Positions 1-8,429 of a stretch of 29,946 nucleotides of DNA are shown one piece after another. Numbering within the stretch: the stretch's first letter is position 1; each line of letters starts with the position of its first letter. The notes under the pieces are model-generated. The model had not been told where the DNA came from, did not search any database, and was given only the letters and a program-made list of their open reading frames with translations. A program made the position numbers and the translations under genes. The stretch covers positions 1 through 29,946 of the forward strand of contig QKII01000423.1 in NCBI GenBank assembly GCA_003249625.1, written 5' to 3'. This DNA is from Propionivibrio sp. GTDB lineage: Bacteria; Pseudomonadota; Gammaproteobacteria; Burkholderiales; Rhodocyclaceae.

Positions 1-701
1 CGCATCCGGTTAACGTGCTGCACGAAGGACATTCCGGTGTGCTTGCGAAAATAGCGGGAAAAGGTTGTCACGCTTTGCTTGGCCAGATCAGCCACTTCCG
101 CTTCGCGCAGATCGCTGGCCAGATTCTGATCGATATACGAAAGAACCTGATTGATGGTCGAGGACATGTAAGCGTTGGGATCTAGCGAGAAGCGGTGGCT
201 GGCCAGTTGCCGACGCTGCTCATCCTGCACAAGCAGTTCAAGCAGCGAGAGGAACAGCGTAATACGACGAATTCCCGTGGCATCAAGCAGTTCCTCCATA
301 AAGGGCCGGGCCTTCCGGCCTGTGTCTGCAGAGAAAACGACCCCGCGCTTCGACTCGGCAATCAGCGCCTCGAACATGCGCAACTCTGGAAACGCCATGA
401 CGCGCTGGTTGAGGAATTCATCCGAAAACTGGGCGATCAGGTTACGCCGCTCGACGGCCTTTCCTTCGGGCAGTTCACTAACCCAGTTATGGGGCAGATT
501 GGGAGCCATGAACACAAGATTGCCCGGCTCGAAGCGGCCGACGAAGTCGCCGACGAAATATTGACCGGAGGTTTCGGTGATCAACTGAATCTCGAACTCA
601 GGATGGAAATGCCAGCGGACTGTCCGGAACGGATAGCCATGCCCCCACACCTTGAACGATTCGTGCTGTGCAACATCGACCACTTCCAGATCCGGTTTCA
701 T
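1..701 (-). CDS. AraC-family transcriptional regulator, truncated by the window edge
   Basis: Reading the minus strand from ATG at 701 gives about 233 residues before the window ends. The start follows AGAGGGG, a good ribosome-binding site. The N-terminal ~140 residues look like an AraC-type cupin sensor (WHFHPEFEIQLI, then PGNLVFMAPNLPHNW, typical of the ligand-binding beta barrel). From about residue 180 there is an AraC helix-turn-helix start: a region with VLSYIDQNLASDLREAEVAD followed by SVTTFSRYFRKHTGMSF. The second helix-turn-helix lies outside the window. It is presumably a cytoplasmic DNA-binding activator responding to a small metabolite; the ligand cannot be told. It lies downstream of, and on the same strand as, the LytTR regulator gene, 186 bases away, with a possible promoter of its own. 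Family assignment is firm; target genes are unknown. Confidence 0.9.
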   Translation of the reverse strand, partial: MKPDLEVVDVAQHESFKVWGHGYPFRTVRWHFHPEFEIQLITETSGQYFVGDFVGRFEPGNLVFMAPNLPHNWVSELPEGKAVERRNLIAQFSDEFLNQRVMAFPELRMFEALIAESKRGVVFSADTGRKARPFMEELLDATGIRRITLFLSLLELLVQDEQRRQLASHRFSLDPNAYMSSTINQVLSYIDQNLASDLREAEVADLAKQSVTTFSRYFRKHTGMSFVQHVNRM

Positions 702-786
702 TCGTACCCCTCTTTTGAATCGGCCATTCGGCCTGTCGGACTCGCGTGCTCCGTCTTGCGGAACCGGGTCGTTTTATCGTGGTTCG

Positions 787-815
787 ACTTTATGACGGGG
801 GGACAGGCTTTTCAA
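787..815 (-). promoter_or_regulatory. Possible sigma70 promoter for the AraC-type gene
   Basis: On the minus strand TTGAAA (815-810) and TAAAGT (792-787) are separated by 17 bases, ahead of the AraC start at 701. The -35 matches 5/6 and the -10 matches 4/6. This is a pattern match only. Confidence 0.3.
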
Positions 816-887
816 CCACGCGACAAACCTCGCGTTGATACTATTTTGCGCCCCCTTGGAAACGTGCAGTCGTGCAACCCGTTCAAG

Positions 888-1667
888 TCACGAACTCACC
901 TGTTTTGCATACGACTTGACCAGCGACCATTGCCGCCGGCTCACCGGCAGGCGTTCGGGAATGCCACGCAGCAGCGCCTGCCATTGTGCCTCCGCTTCAT
1001 CGCCCGCGCATTTCTCGAAGCCGGTAATTGCGTCCCGGGCGACCAGTACGCTGCGATGCAGGCGGATGAAGCGTTCGGAGAACTCCTGCTCAAGGCGCGT
1101 CAACGATTCGTCCAGCAGGTATTCGCGGGCCGCCGTCCGCGCCGTCACGTACTTCAAGTCGGCTTTCAGATACAGAACGTCATGCACGGGTATCAGCAAC
1201 ATTCGGCCGCGTTCATTACAGGAAAGGTGGGTGCGCGCCCCTTGCTGCAGCTCGGCGAGAACCTGCTGTGGAGGTGGACGAGCACTTCGGACCTTCTGCA
1301 GGGCGGCCGCCAGACGCTGAGCACGGACCGGCTTGACCAGGTAGTCAATTGCGTTGAGTTCGAAAGCCTGGACCGCGTAGCTGTCGTAGGCCGTCACAAA
1401 GATGATGGCAGGGGGATTGTCCAGCCGCCCGACGTGTCGGGCCAGTTCGATGCCGTCCATCTTCGGCATGCGGATGTCAATCAGCATCACGTCCGGCCGG
1501 CGCTCCTTCAACGATTCCGCAGCAACGACACCGTTGCTGGCCTCGGCAATCACCTCGTTCGGCACGTCGACAGCCACATCGGCCAACAGGTCGCGCAGAC
1601 GCACGCGCGCCAGGGTTTCGTCATCGACGATCAGCACTGAGAGAGTCGGCAATTGGTTTGCGGTCAT
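888..1667 (-). CDS. algR: LytTR-family response regulator (AlgR type)
   Basis: A 259-residue response regulator. The receiver domain (about 10-125) has the acidic pair D15-D16, phosphoacceptor D64 in LIDIRMPKMDG, T92 and K112 in LVKPV. The C-terminal half (about 150-255) is a LytTR DNA-binding domain (VLYLKADLKYVTAR, then FIRLHRSVLVARDAI). I chose ATG 1667, which overlaps the kinase stop codon as ATGA, rather than an in-frame ATG 12 bases upstream; GGAA sits just before it. It is co-transcribed with the kinase gene at 1664-2686, its evident partner. In pseudomonads the AlgZ/AlgR (FimS/AlgR) pair controls type IV pili and exopolysaccharide and commonly sits beside argH, as here. The regulon in this organism is unknown. 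Confidence 0.9.
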   Translation of the reverse strand: MTANQLPTLSVLIVDDETLARVRLRDLLADVAVDVPNEVIAEASNGVVAAESLKERRPDVMLIDIRMPKMDGIELARHVGRLDNPPAIIFVTAYDSYAVQAFELNAIDYLVKPVRAQRLAAALQKVRSARPPPQQVLAELQQGARTHLSCNERGRMLLIPVHDVLYLKADLKYVTARTAAREYLLDESLTRLEQEFSERFIRLHRSVLVARDAITGFEKCAGDEAEAQWQALLRGIPERLPVSRRQWSLVKSYAKQVSS

Positions 1668-2686
1668 GATTTCCGGCACGGCAGGGCGATATGCACACGG
1701 TATTCCCGTACTCCATCGGGAGAAACGGTTTCGCCCGCCTCCAGGCGAGCTTCGAGATCATAGTACAACGTCAAGCGCTCGCGAATATTCGCCAACGCCA
1801 TGTGATTGCCTTTCACCGAATCACCGCCGCACGGATTGGCCAGATCGATGTGCAGTTCGTCGCCGCGGCGGGCAAAGGCGATGCGCACGGTACCGGGCTC
1901 ACCGGACGGCTCGATGCCGTGATAGACGGCGTTCTCGAGCAGCGGCTGCAGCATCAGAGGCGGCACCTTCACATCGGCCGGCACGTCGTTCACCTCCCAC
2001 ATCACCGTCAGCCGGTCGCCGAGCCGCAGCTTTTCCAGTTCGAGATACTGGCGGCAAAGCGCAATCTCGTCGCCAAGCGGCAGCAGCTCGCGATGATCCC
2101 GCATCAGTACCCGAAAGAGATCCGCCAGCTCTTCCAGCGCCGACTCGGCCCGCCGCGGATCGGAACGAATCAGCGACAGAACGGCATTCAGGCTATTGAA
2201 CAGGAAATGTGGCCGGATACGCGCCGTCAGCGCCTGCAGGCGCGCTTCGTTCACGGCCGGCGACAACCCGCGGGAGCGCAGATAAAAATAGAACAGCATT
2301 GCCCCCGCGCCGAGCGCACCGAGCAGACCGGCACGCGCAATACGCGAGGCGCCGCCCTCGTCGAAGCCCATGAAGTGCCAGTAATCGGCCAGCAGCATCG
2401 CGGTCACGGCCGAGAGAATGCACACGGCCAGTTGCCCGAAATACAACGGCAGCCGGCGAACAGCTCTGGCGAGCAGCGCCAGCAAGCACAGGTTGAGCAA
2501 CAGCAGGGGCTGTACCGAGGCCGCCATGTCGACGAAGCGCTGCATCCAGTCGCCAAGATCACGGCTCTGCACCAACGCAGCCACCATCGCGAGCAGGTTG
2601 ACGCCCAGCAGGATGCGCAGCATCACGCCGAGGTTACGGAAGTCCGGAAGCGGCTGGCCTGCGAGGTTATGCTTTATACTTGCCAT
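1664..2686 (-). CDS. algZ: Sensor histidine kinase, LytS/AlgZ (FimS) type
   Basis: A 340-residue membrane kinase. Hydrophobic stretches at about 20-40, 58-76, 85-102 and 118-136 suggest a four-segment membrane sensor with almost no periplasmic part. The His_kinase domain follows, with the phosphorylated histidine H160 in [15 protein letters not shown] and the ATP-binding N box at about 249-258 ([11 protein letters not shown]252). The frame stays open upstream to about 2824, overlapping argH, but ATG 2686 ([10 protein letters not shown]) gives the normal family length and leaves a 58-base gap to the divergent argH. The ribosome-binding site there is weak, so the start is moderately certain. 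Its 3' end overlaps the response-regulator start (ATGA). It should phosphorylate that regulator in response to an unknown membrane signal. Confidence 0.88.
   Translation of the reverse strand: MASIKHNLAGQPLPDFRNLGVMLRILLGVNLLAMVAALVQSRDLGDWMQRFVDMAASVQPLLLLNLCLLALLARAVRRLPLYFGQLAVCILSAVTAMLLADYWHFMGFDEGGASRIARAGLLGALGAGAMLFYFYLRSRGLSPAVNEARLQALTARIRPHFLFNSLNAVLSLIRSDPRRAESALEELADLFRVLMRDHRELLPLGDEIALCRQYLELEKLRLGDRLTVMWEVNDVPADVKVPPLMLQPLLENAVYHGIEPSGEPGTVRIAFARRGDELHIDLANPCGGDSVKGNHMALANIRERLTLYYDLEARLEAGETVSPDGVREYRVHIALPCRKS
2675..2680 (+). promoter_or_regulatory. Possible -10 box for argH
   Basis: TATACT on the plus strand lies 64 bases before the argH ATG, inside the 5' end of the divergent kinase gene. 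No clear -35 hexamer is visible at the right spacing, so this is tentative. Confidence 0.25.
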
Positions 2687-2744
2687 CTCTACGAGTGGAG
2701 CCTGTCCAGGTTCCCGAATTCTAGCCCAAGCCCTTGCTTTCATC

Positions 2745-4142
2745 ATGAATCCCACCACACCTTCGTCGCCCTCGCAGTACACCTGGGCCGGCCGCTTCTC
2801 CGAGCCGATGTCCGATCTCGTCAAACGCTATACCGCCTCCGTCGATTTCGACCAGCGCATGTGGCGGCAGGATATCCGCGGATCACTGGCTCACGCCAAG
2901 ATGCTGGCCCGTCAGGGCATCATCTCCGCAACCGACCTCGGCGAGATCGAGCGAGGCATGGCACAAGTCACATCGGAGATCGAGGCGGGCACCTTCGAAT
3001 GGTCGCTTGACCTCGAGGACGTCCACCTCAACATTGAGAAGCGCCTGACCGCGCTGGTTGGCGATGCCGGCAAACGCCTGCACACCGGCCGTTCGCGCAA
3101 CGACCAGGTAGCCACCGACATTCGCCTCTATCTGCGCGATGCGATTGACGCCATTCTGGCGCTGCTCAAGCAATTCCAGAGCAACCTGCTCGAGCTCGCG
3201 GAACGCGAGGCAGCGACGCCCATGCCCGGGTTCACCCACCTGCAGGTGGCGCAGCCGATCACATTCGGCCACCATCTGCTGGCCTGGTTCGAGATGACCC
3301 GTCGCGATGCCGAACGCTTCGTCGACGTCAGGAAGCGCACCAACCGACTGCCGCTGGGTGCCGCTGCGCTGGCCGGTACTACCTACCCGATCGATCGCGA
3401 ATTTGTCGCCGCTGAACTCGGCTTCGAGGGTGTTTGCGAGAACTCCCTGGACGCTGTTTCCGACCGCGATTTCGCCATCGAATTCTGCGCCGCCGCCGCG
3501 TTGCTGATGATGCACATCTCGCGCATGTCTGAAGAACTGGTGCTATGGATGAACCCGCGCTTTGGTTTCGTGAAGATCGCCGACCGCTTCTGCACCGGCA
3601 GTTCGATCATGCCGCAAAAGAAGAACCCGGACGTTCCCGAACTGGCGCGCGGAAAGACCGGCCGCGTCTACGGCCATCTGACTGCGCTGCTGACATTGAT
3701 GAAAGGCCAGCCGCTGGCGTACAACAAGGACAACCAGGAAGACAAGGAACCGCTGTTCGATGCCGTCGATACCGTCACCGACACGCTGCGCATCTTCGCC
3801 GACATGATTCCCGGCATCTCGGCACGCCCCGACAACATGCGCGACGCGCTGCGCCAGGGCTTCGCCACCGCCACAGACCTCGCCGACTATCTGGTGCGCA
3901 AGGGCTTGCCGTTCCGCGACGCGCACGAGGCCGTTGGTATCGCCGTGCGTCGCGCCGAGGAACTTGGCGTTGATCTGCCGGAACTACCGCTTGACGTACT
4001 CAAGAGCTTCTCGCCGCTGGTCGGCGATGATGTTTTCTCGGTGCTGACCGTCGAAGGCTCCCTTGCTTCACGTAACCATATCGGCGGCACCGCGCCCGAA
4101 CAGGTCAAGTCCGCCATCGCCCGCGCCCGTCAGCGCATGTAG
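2745..4142 (+). CDS. argH: Argininosuccinate lyase
   Basis: A 465-residue cytoplasmic enzyme of the fumarase/aspartase superfamily, the normal ArgH length. It splits argininosuccinate into arginine and fumarate, the last step of arginine synthesis. Diagnostic segments: N-terminal [20 protein letters not shown], the [13 protein letters not shown] segment, the [15 protein letters not shown] region, and the flexible catalytic loop [12 protein letters not shown] from residue 285. The ATG at 2745 is followed by a variable Ser/Pro-rich leader before the conserved start, and no longer start is needed. It is divergent from the AlgZ-type kinase. The next gene follows after 10 bases, so the two may share a transcript although their functions seem unrelated. 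Confidence 0.97.
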   Translation: MNPTTPSSPSQYTWAGRFSEPMSDLVKRYTASVDFDQRMWRQDIRGSLAHAKMLARQGIISATDLGEIERGMAQVTSEIEAGTFEWSLDLEDVHLNIEKRLTALVGDAGKRLHTGRSRNDQVATDIRLYLRDAIDAILALLKQFQSNLLELAEREAATPMPGFTHLQVAQPITFGHHLLAWFEMTRRDAERFVDVRKRTNRLPLGAAALAGTTYPIDREFVAAELGFEGVCENSLDAVSDRDFAIEFCAAAALLMMHISRMSEELVLWMNPRFGFVKIADRFCTGSSIMPQKKNPDVPELARGKTGRVYGHLTALLTLMKGQPLAYNKDNQEDKEPLFDAVDTVTDTLRIFADMIPGISARPDNMRDALRQGFATATDLADYLVRKGLPFRDAHEAVGIAVRRAEELGVDLPELPLDVLKSFSPLVGDDVFSVLTVEGSLASRNHIGGTAPEQVKSAIARARQRM

Positions 4143-4152
4143 CCCCCTGGCA

Positions 4153-5436
4153 ATGAACAGGATCGGGAAATACGATCTCCTCCGCGTCCTCGGTAGCGGC
4201 GCAACCTCCACGGTCTACCTGGGCCACGACCCGTTCGCGCAGCGCCAGGTGGCCATCAAGATCGCATTTCCCGAAATCCTCCGCCACCCGGAACGCGGGC
4301 GGCTATACACTCACCTGTTTCTGAACGAAGCGTCGCTGGTCGGCAAGCTGGCGCACCCGCACATCGTGCAAATCTACGACGCCGTGGTCGCCGAAGAGCT
4401 CTGCTACATCGTCATGGAGTACGTTCAGGGCGGCACACTTGAAGAGTGCTGCAGTGAAAAGACGCTCCTGCCGATCGAACGCGTCGTGGAAATCGCCTTC
4501 AAATGCACGCGCGCGCTCGATTTCGCCCACCGCATTGGCGTCACGCATCGCGACATCAAGCCGGCAAACATTCTGTTCGTCGGCGACGATCCCGCCAGCG
4601 GAGACATCAAGATTTCCGACTTCGGCGCAGCGATCATCGACCACCCCGACCGTACGCAGGTTTCTGGCGTCGGCTCACCTGCCTACATGTCGCCGGAGCA
4701 GGTGCGCGAACTGACGCTCGATCAGCGCACCGACATTTACTCGCTTGGCGTGGTCATGTACCAGTTGCTCACCGGCCAGCTTCCCTTCCAGGCGAGCAGC
4801 AACTACAACATCATCTATCAGATCATCAACACCGAACCGACACCCCCATCGCGGTTGCGCAAGCAGATTCCGGAAGTGCTGGACACGATCATCGCGCGCG
4901 CCATGCACAAGAATGTCGACGCACGCTATTCATCCTGGGAGGAATTCGCCCACGATCTGACCAATGCCTTCCGGCAAAAAACAGGAAGCGCAACGAGCAG
5001 CCTCTCCGAATCGGAAAGATTCGACACCTTGCGACGAATGATTTTTTTCGAAGATTTTTCCGACGTCGAGTTGTGGGAAGTCCTGCGGTTCGCCCACTGG
5101 AGCACCGTAGCTCCAGAGCAAATCGTGATGCGGGATGGCGACAGCGGCGACTTCTTCTGCTTTCTCGTCGACGGCGAGTTAAAGGTTACCAAGAACGGCA
5201 GGATGCTCAACCTGCTATCCGTCGGCGATTGTTTTGGTGAGATGGCCGTCATTAGTAAAAACATGCAGACTCGCGGTGCCGACATTGCCGCGCTGGCCGC
5301 GTCGACAATCGTTACTGTCGATGGAGACGCACTGCGCCGCGCATCCGAAAGCTGCAGGATGCATTTCTATCAGGCTTTCCTGGAAGTGATGGGTAGCCGC
5401 CTCGCGCTGGCCAACGCCCGACTGGCGGCACTTTAA
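4153..5436 (+). CDS. Ser/Thr protein kinase fused to a cyclic-nucleotide-binding domain
   Basis: A 427-residue soluble protein with two domains. Residues about 7-270 are a Hanks-type kinase with every catalytic element present: glycine loop GSGATSTV (14-21), ATP lysine K36, helix-C glutamate E59, HRDIKPAN loop (H132-R133-D134, K136, N139), DFG (156-158), and SPAYMSPEQ as the APE segment. After a Ser/Thr-rich linker, about 305-427 form a cNMP-binding (CAP-type) beta roll, with VMRDGDSGDFFCFLVDGELKV and a phosphate-binding-cassette-like FGEMAVISKNMQTRGADI. It has no membrane segment, unlike many bacterial PASTA kinases. The start at 4153 (MNRIGKYDLL) fits the kinase N-terminus; the ribosome-binding site is poor and translation may be coupled to argH 10 bases upstream. 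By inference a cyclic nucleotide controls the kinase; substrates are unknown. Confidence 0.93.
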   Translation: MNRIGKYDLLRVLGSGATSTVYLGHDPFAQRQVAIKIAFPEILRHPERGRLYTHLFLNEASLVGKLAHPHIVQIYDAVVAEELCYIVMEYVQGGTLEECCSEKTLLPIERVVEIAFKCTRALDFAHRIGVTHRDIKPANILFVGDDPASGDIKISDFGAAIIDHPDRTQVSGVGSPAYMSPEQVRELTLDQRTDIYSLGVVMYQLLTGQLPFQASSNYNIIYQIINTEPTPPSRLRKQIPEVLDTIIARAMHKNVDARYSSWEEFAHDLTNAFRQKTGSATSSLSESERFDTLRRMIFFEDFSDVELWEVLRFAHWSTVAPEQIVMRDGDSGDFFCFLVDGELKVTKNGRMLNLLSVGDCFGEMAVISKNMQTRGADIAALAASTIVTVDGDALRRASESCRMHFYQAFLEVMGSRLALANARLAAL

Positions 5437-5452
5437 GACCAAGTCGCTCACT

Positions 5453-5992
5453 CTAGTGTCCGCACCACGGGGAATACCCGTCCCTGCCACTCAGATCGGG
5501 ACGTTGTTGCGTCGTCCGTACCCGTCCGGTCGTCGCATCGAACAGCACATCGAAAAAGGCCTGTTGATTCCAGCTATCGCAGAAAAGCCACGACCAGACC
5601 AGTTCGTCACGCGCCTCGAAATAGACGACATTCTGCGGAGGAACCGGCCCGAGTAGCCGCAAAACAATTGGCAGGTCGCTCTTCCCAATTTCGATTCGGG
5701 CAAAGTGCTCCATATCGAGCACTTTTTCGATCCGTTCAAGGGTGCCGTCCGGCGCAATGAACACCATAAAGGTTTGCGTTCCCGCAGGCCCACGCGGATA
5801 GGCCAGTTGCTCGCGTCCATCAGGATCCTTCCAGTTCATCGCCGGAACACCCATCGTCGCGACGACCTCCGACAACAAAGATTCGCCCGGTTTCAAGTTA
5901 CGGCCATCGTAGCCCGCACAACCCGAGAGGAACATAACGGCCAGACACCCCGCCATCAGCTTGCGAATTGCGACTAACACCGAGTTAACCAT
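5453..5992 (-). CDS. Outer-membrane lipoprotein of unknown function
   Basis: A 179-residue predicted lipoprotein. A lipoprotein signal peptide (RKLMAGCLAVMFLSGC) ends in the lipobox LSGC with C25 as the lipidated residue. Ala follows the cysteine, with no Asp at +2, so outer-membrane sorting is expected. The mature part has a SmpA/BamE-like flavour (GESLLSEVVATMGVPAMNW, then FMVFIAPDGTLERIEKVL), possibly repeated in the second half (VVYFEARDELVWSWLF, then FDVLFDATTGRVR). That resemblance is only impressionistic. ATG 5992 has AGG eight bases upstream; an in-frame GTG at 6013 is possible. It is convergent to the kinase gene with 16 bases between them and no clear terminator. The function is not recognised. 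Confidence 0.75.
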   Translation of the reverse strand: MVNSVLVAIRKLMAGCLAVMFLSGCAGYDGRNLKPGESLLSEVVATMGVPAMNWKDPDGREQLAYPRGPAGTQTFMVFIAPDGTLERIEKVLDMEHFARIEIGKSDLPIVLRLLGPVPPQNVVYFEARDELVWSWLFCDSWNQQAFFDVLFDATTGRVRTTQQRPDLSGRDGYSPWCGH

Positions 5993-6013
5993 ATTTAACG
6001 CCTGCAACAACAC

Positions 6014-6193
6014 GAAGGATGGAAATTATATACACCCACTTTCAAGCCGTATTCGAGCGGACGCGTTGCACTTATACAAAAACAAATGCTAATCATTTAA
6101 TGAAAAACATTTAACTTTTAATAATCATAAAGACCATCTAAACTGCCTCTGAACCAACACATTGCTCGCCCCCAACGCACGCTCCTCTCTTCA
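6014..6193 (+). promoter_or_regulatory. AT-rich control region ahead of cbbY-cbbM, with periodic T-N-A triplets
   Basis: This stretch is strikingly AT-rich between GC-rich genes. It holds TGA (6101), TTA/TAA (6111/6112) and TAA (6122), giving two overlapping TNA-N7-TNA boxes (6101-6113 and 6112-6124). TNA-N7/8-TNA is the described half-site form for CbbR-type LysR regulators. A possible -10 box TAAACT lies at 6139-6144 with a poor -35, as expected for an activated promoter. AT-richness makes chance matches likely. Confidence 0.4.
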
Positions 6194-6985
6194 ATGCTCA
6201 ACGAGACTCCGACACCCCCCAACAACCTGCAGGCCGTCATCTTCGACGTCGACGGCACGCTGGCGGAAACTGAACTAAACGGTCATCGCGTCGCATTCAA
6301 CCACGCTTTTGCCGAATTCGGGATGAACTGGCACTGGACACCTGATGAATACGCGACGCTTCTCGGCATTGCCGGCGGGAAGGAGCGTATAAGGCACTAT
6401 GCTGCCAGCTACGCGCCCCACCTGCTGCAGCAGCGTGATTTTGCCAACAAGGTAAGCCGCGTGTATCGCAGAAAGAGTGAAATCTATTCGTATATTGCAC
6501 TGGGGGGAAACATACCTCTTCGCCCCGGCATTCGTCTGCTGATTGGCGAGCTGCGTGCAGCAGGTATCCGTCTGGCCATCGCCACGACAACCGCGAGCGC
6601 CAGCCTGAACAGCCTGATCGTGGCGAACTTCGGTTGCCCCATGGAATCGATCTTTGAGGTCATCGGTGCCGGCGATCAGGTTCCGCGCAAGAAGCCGGCG
6701 TCGGACATTTATGACTGGGTGCTGAATAAACTGGGATTGCCCGCTCGCGCCTGCCTCGCCATCGAAGACACTCATATCGGCCTGAACGCCGCGCGCTCCG
6801 CCGGCATACCCACGATCGTCACTCCAAGCGATCATTCATCCGGAGAAAACTTTTCCGGCGCGTTGTCTGTCGTTTCGAACCTCGGCGAACCGGGATCGCC
6901 TGTGCGGCACATCGCTGGACAGCCTCTCTCTGAAACACACGTAAATCTTCGGCAGCTTCGAAACTGGCATGAACAGGCACGTTAG
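6194..6985 (+). CDS. cbbY: CbbY-type HAD phosphatase
   Basis: A 263-residue HAD-superfamily hydrolase (beta-phosphoglucomutase-like subfamily). Motif I is IFDVDGTLAETE (nucleophile D18, acid/base D20). A helical cap follows at about 30-105, then motif II ATTTASAS, motif III lysines in VPRKKPASDIY, and motif IV IEDTHIGLNAA. Rhodobacter CbbY dephosphorylates xylulose-1,5-bisphosphate, an inhibitory by-product of RuBisCO. The ELNGHR sequence after motif I and the position 57 bases before cbbM favour that role over phosphoglycolate phosphatase (CbbZ), though the latter cannot be excluded. No ribosome-binding site is evident before the ATG. It is the first gene of the cbbY-cbbM unit. Confidence 0.88.
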   Translation: MLNETPTPPNNLQAVIFDVDGTLAETELNGHRVAFNHAFAEFGMNWHWTPDEYATLLGIAGGKERIRHYAASYAPHLLQQRDFANKVSRVYRRKSEIYSYIALGGNIPLRPGIRLLIGELRAAGIRLAIATTTASASLNSLIVANFGCPMESIFEVIGAGDQVPRKKPASDIYDWVLNKLGLPARACLAIEDTHIGLNAARSAGIPTIVTPSDHSSGENFSGALSVVSNLGEPGSPVRHIAGQPLSETHVNLRQLRNWHEQAR

Positions 6986-6988
6986 AAA

Positions 6989-7014
6989 CCCGATATGCTA
7001 GAAAGCGCATCGGG
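6989..7014 (+). promoter_or_regulatory. Intercistronic hairpin between cbbY and cbbM
   Basis: CCCGATATGC (6989-6998) pairs with GCGCATCGGG (7005-7014) around the loop TAGAAA: ten positions with one A-C mismatch and one G-U. No T tract follows, so it is not an intrinsic terminator. A role in processing or in protecting the cbbM half of the transcript is an inference. Confidence 0.45.
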
Positions 7015-7042
7015 GAAACCGATTCACTCAACGGAGATCACC

Positions 7043-8419
7043 ATGGATCAATCAAGCCGCTACGCCGCTCTCGACCTGCACGAGGAGGATTTGATTCGCG
7101 ACGGCCAGCACATTCTGGTGGCTTACAAGATGAAACCCAAGGCCGGCGTCGGCTATCTGAGTGCCGCAGCGCATTTCGCGGCGGAATCGTCCACCGGCAC
7201 CAATGTCGAAGTATCGACGACAGACGATTTCACCAGGGGACTTGACGCCCTGGTCTATTTCATCGACGAAGCCAACGAGGATCTACGCATTGCGTATCCG
7301 ATCGACCTGTTCGACCGCAACATGATCGACGGCCGTTTCATGCTCGTTTCGTTTCTCACGCTAGCGATCGGCAACAACCAGGGCATGGGCGACATCGAGC
7401 ACGCGAAGATGATCGACTTTTATGTACCGCCAAGGGTCATTCAAATGTTCGACGGTCCGTCCAAGGGCATTGCCGATCTGTGGCGCATCCTCGGCCGCCC
7501 CGTGCAGGAGGGTGGCTACATCGCGGGGACGATCATAAAGCCGAAACTCGGGCTGCGCCCGGAGCCGTTCGCCGAGGCCGCCTACCAGTTCTGGCTTGGT
7601 GGCGACTTCATCAAGAACGACGAGCCGCAGGGCAACCAGGTCTTCGCACCGATCAAAAAAACCCTGCCACTCGTCTATGACGCCATGAAGCGTGCGCAGG
7701 ACGAAACAGGCGAAGCCAAACTGTTTTCGATGAACATCACAGCAGACGACCACTTCGAGATGTGCGCGCGCGCCGATTTCGCGCTGGAGACATTCGGTCC
7801 CGACGCCGACAAGCTCGCTTTTCTGGTCGACGGCTATGTCGGTGGCCCCGGCATGGTCACAACCGTGCGGCGCCAGTATCCCGGACAGTTCCTGCACTAC
7901 CACCGGGCAGGACACGGCGCTGTCACCTCGCCGAACTCCAAGCGTGGCTATACCGCCTTCGTCCTCGCCAAGATGAGCCGGCTGCAAGGCGCCTCCGGCA
8001 TGCACGTCGGCACCATGGGGCATGGCAAGATGGAAGGGGAAGGAGAAGACAAGAAAATCGCCTTCATGATCGAGCGCGATGCCAGCGAGGGACCGATCTA
8101 CCACCAGGAATGGCACGGCATGAAACCGACCACGCCGATCATCTCCGGTGGCATGAACGCGCTACGGCTCCCCGGTTTTTTCGAGAATCTTGGCCACGGC
8201 AACATCATCAATACGGCCGGCGGCGGCTCGTATGGCCACATCGACTCGCCTGCGGCGGGAGCCCGCTCGCTGCGCCAAGCCTACGAATGCTGGAGAGCCG
8301 GCGCCGAGCCGATCGAATGGGCGCGCGAGCATCACGAATTCGCCCGCGCCTTCGTCTCTTTCCCCGCCGATGCTGACGCGCTCTATCCCGGCTGGCGCCA
8401 GAAACTTGGCACCGCCTAG
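7043..8419 (+). CDS. cbbM: Ribulose-1,5-bisphosphate carboxylase/oxygenase, form II
   Basis: A 458-residue form II large subunit; form II enzymes work without small subunits, and none is encoded here. It carboxylates ribulose-1,5-bisphosphate to two 3-phosphoglycerates. The catalytic residues fall at the same numbers as in the Rhodospirillum rubrum enzyme: K166 and K168 in [10 protein letters not shown], the carbamylated K191 with D193 and E194 in [15 protein letters not shown]287 and R288 in [10 protein letters not shown]329 in loop 6 ([10 protein letters not shown]), and S368 in ISGGMN. The ATG at 7043 is preceded by CGGAGA; upstream in-frame starts would only add non-conserved residues. 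No cbbQ/cbbO activase genes follow; cbbR is convergent and ends 10 bases away. Form II suits growth at low oxygen and high CO2. Confidence 0.98.
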   Translation: MDQSSRYAALDLHEEDLIRDGQHILVAYKMKPKAGVGYLSAAAHFAAESSTGTNVEVSTTDDFTRGLDALVYFIDEANEDLRIAYPIDLFDRNMIDGRFMLVSFLTLAIGNNQGMGDIEHAKMIDFYVPPRVIQMFDGPSKGIADLWRILGRPVQEGGYIAGTIIKPKLGLRPEPFAEAAYQFWLGGDFIKNDEPQGNQVFAPIKKTLPLVYDAMKRAQDETGEAKLFSMNITADDHFEMCARADFALETFGPDADKLAFLVDGYVGGPGMVTTVRRQYPGQFLHYHRAGHGAVTSPNSKRGYTAFVLAKMSRLQGASGMHVGTMGHGKMEGEGEDKKIAFMIERDASEGPIYHQEWHGMKPTTPIISGGMNALRLPGFFENLGHGNIINTAGGGSYGHIDSPAAGARSLRQAYECWRAGAEPIEWAREHHEFARAFVSFPADADALYPGWRQKLGTA

Positions 8420-8429
8420 GCGTCGGCGC

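Noticed and set aside
195..1640. 481-codon open frame on the plus strand
   Set aside because: It lies antisense to the clear AraC-type and LytTR genes and is a by-product of GC-rich codon use; no recognisable domain.
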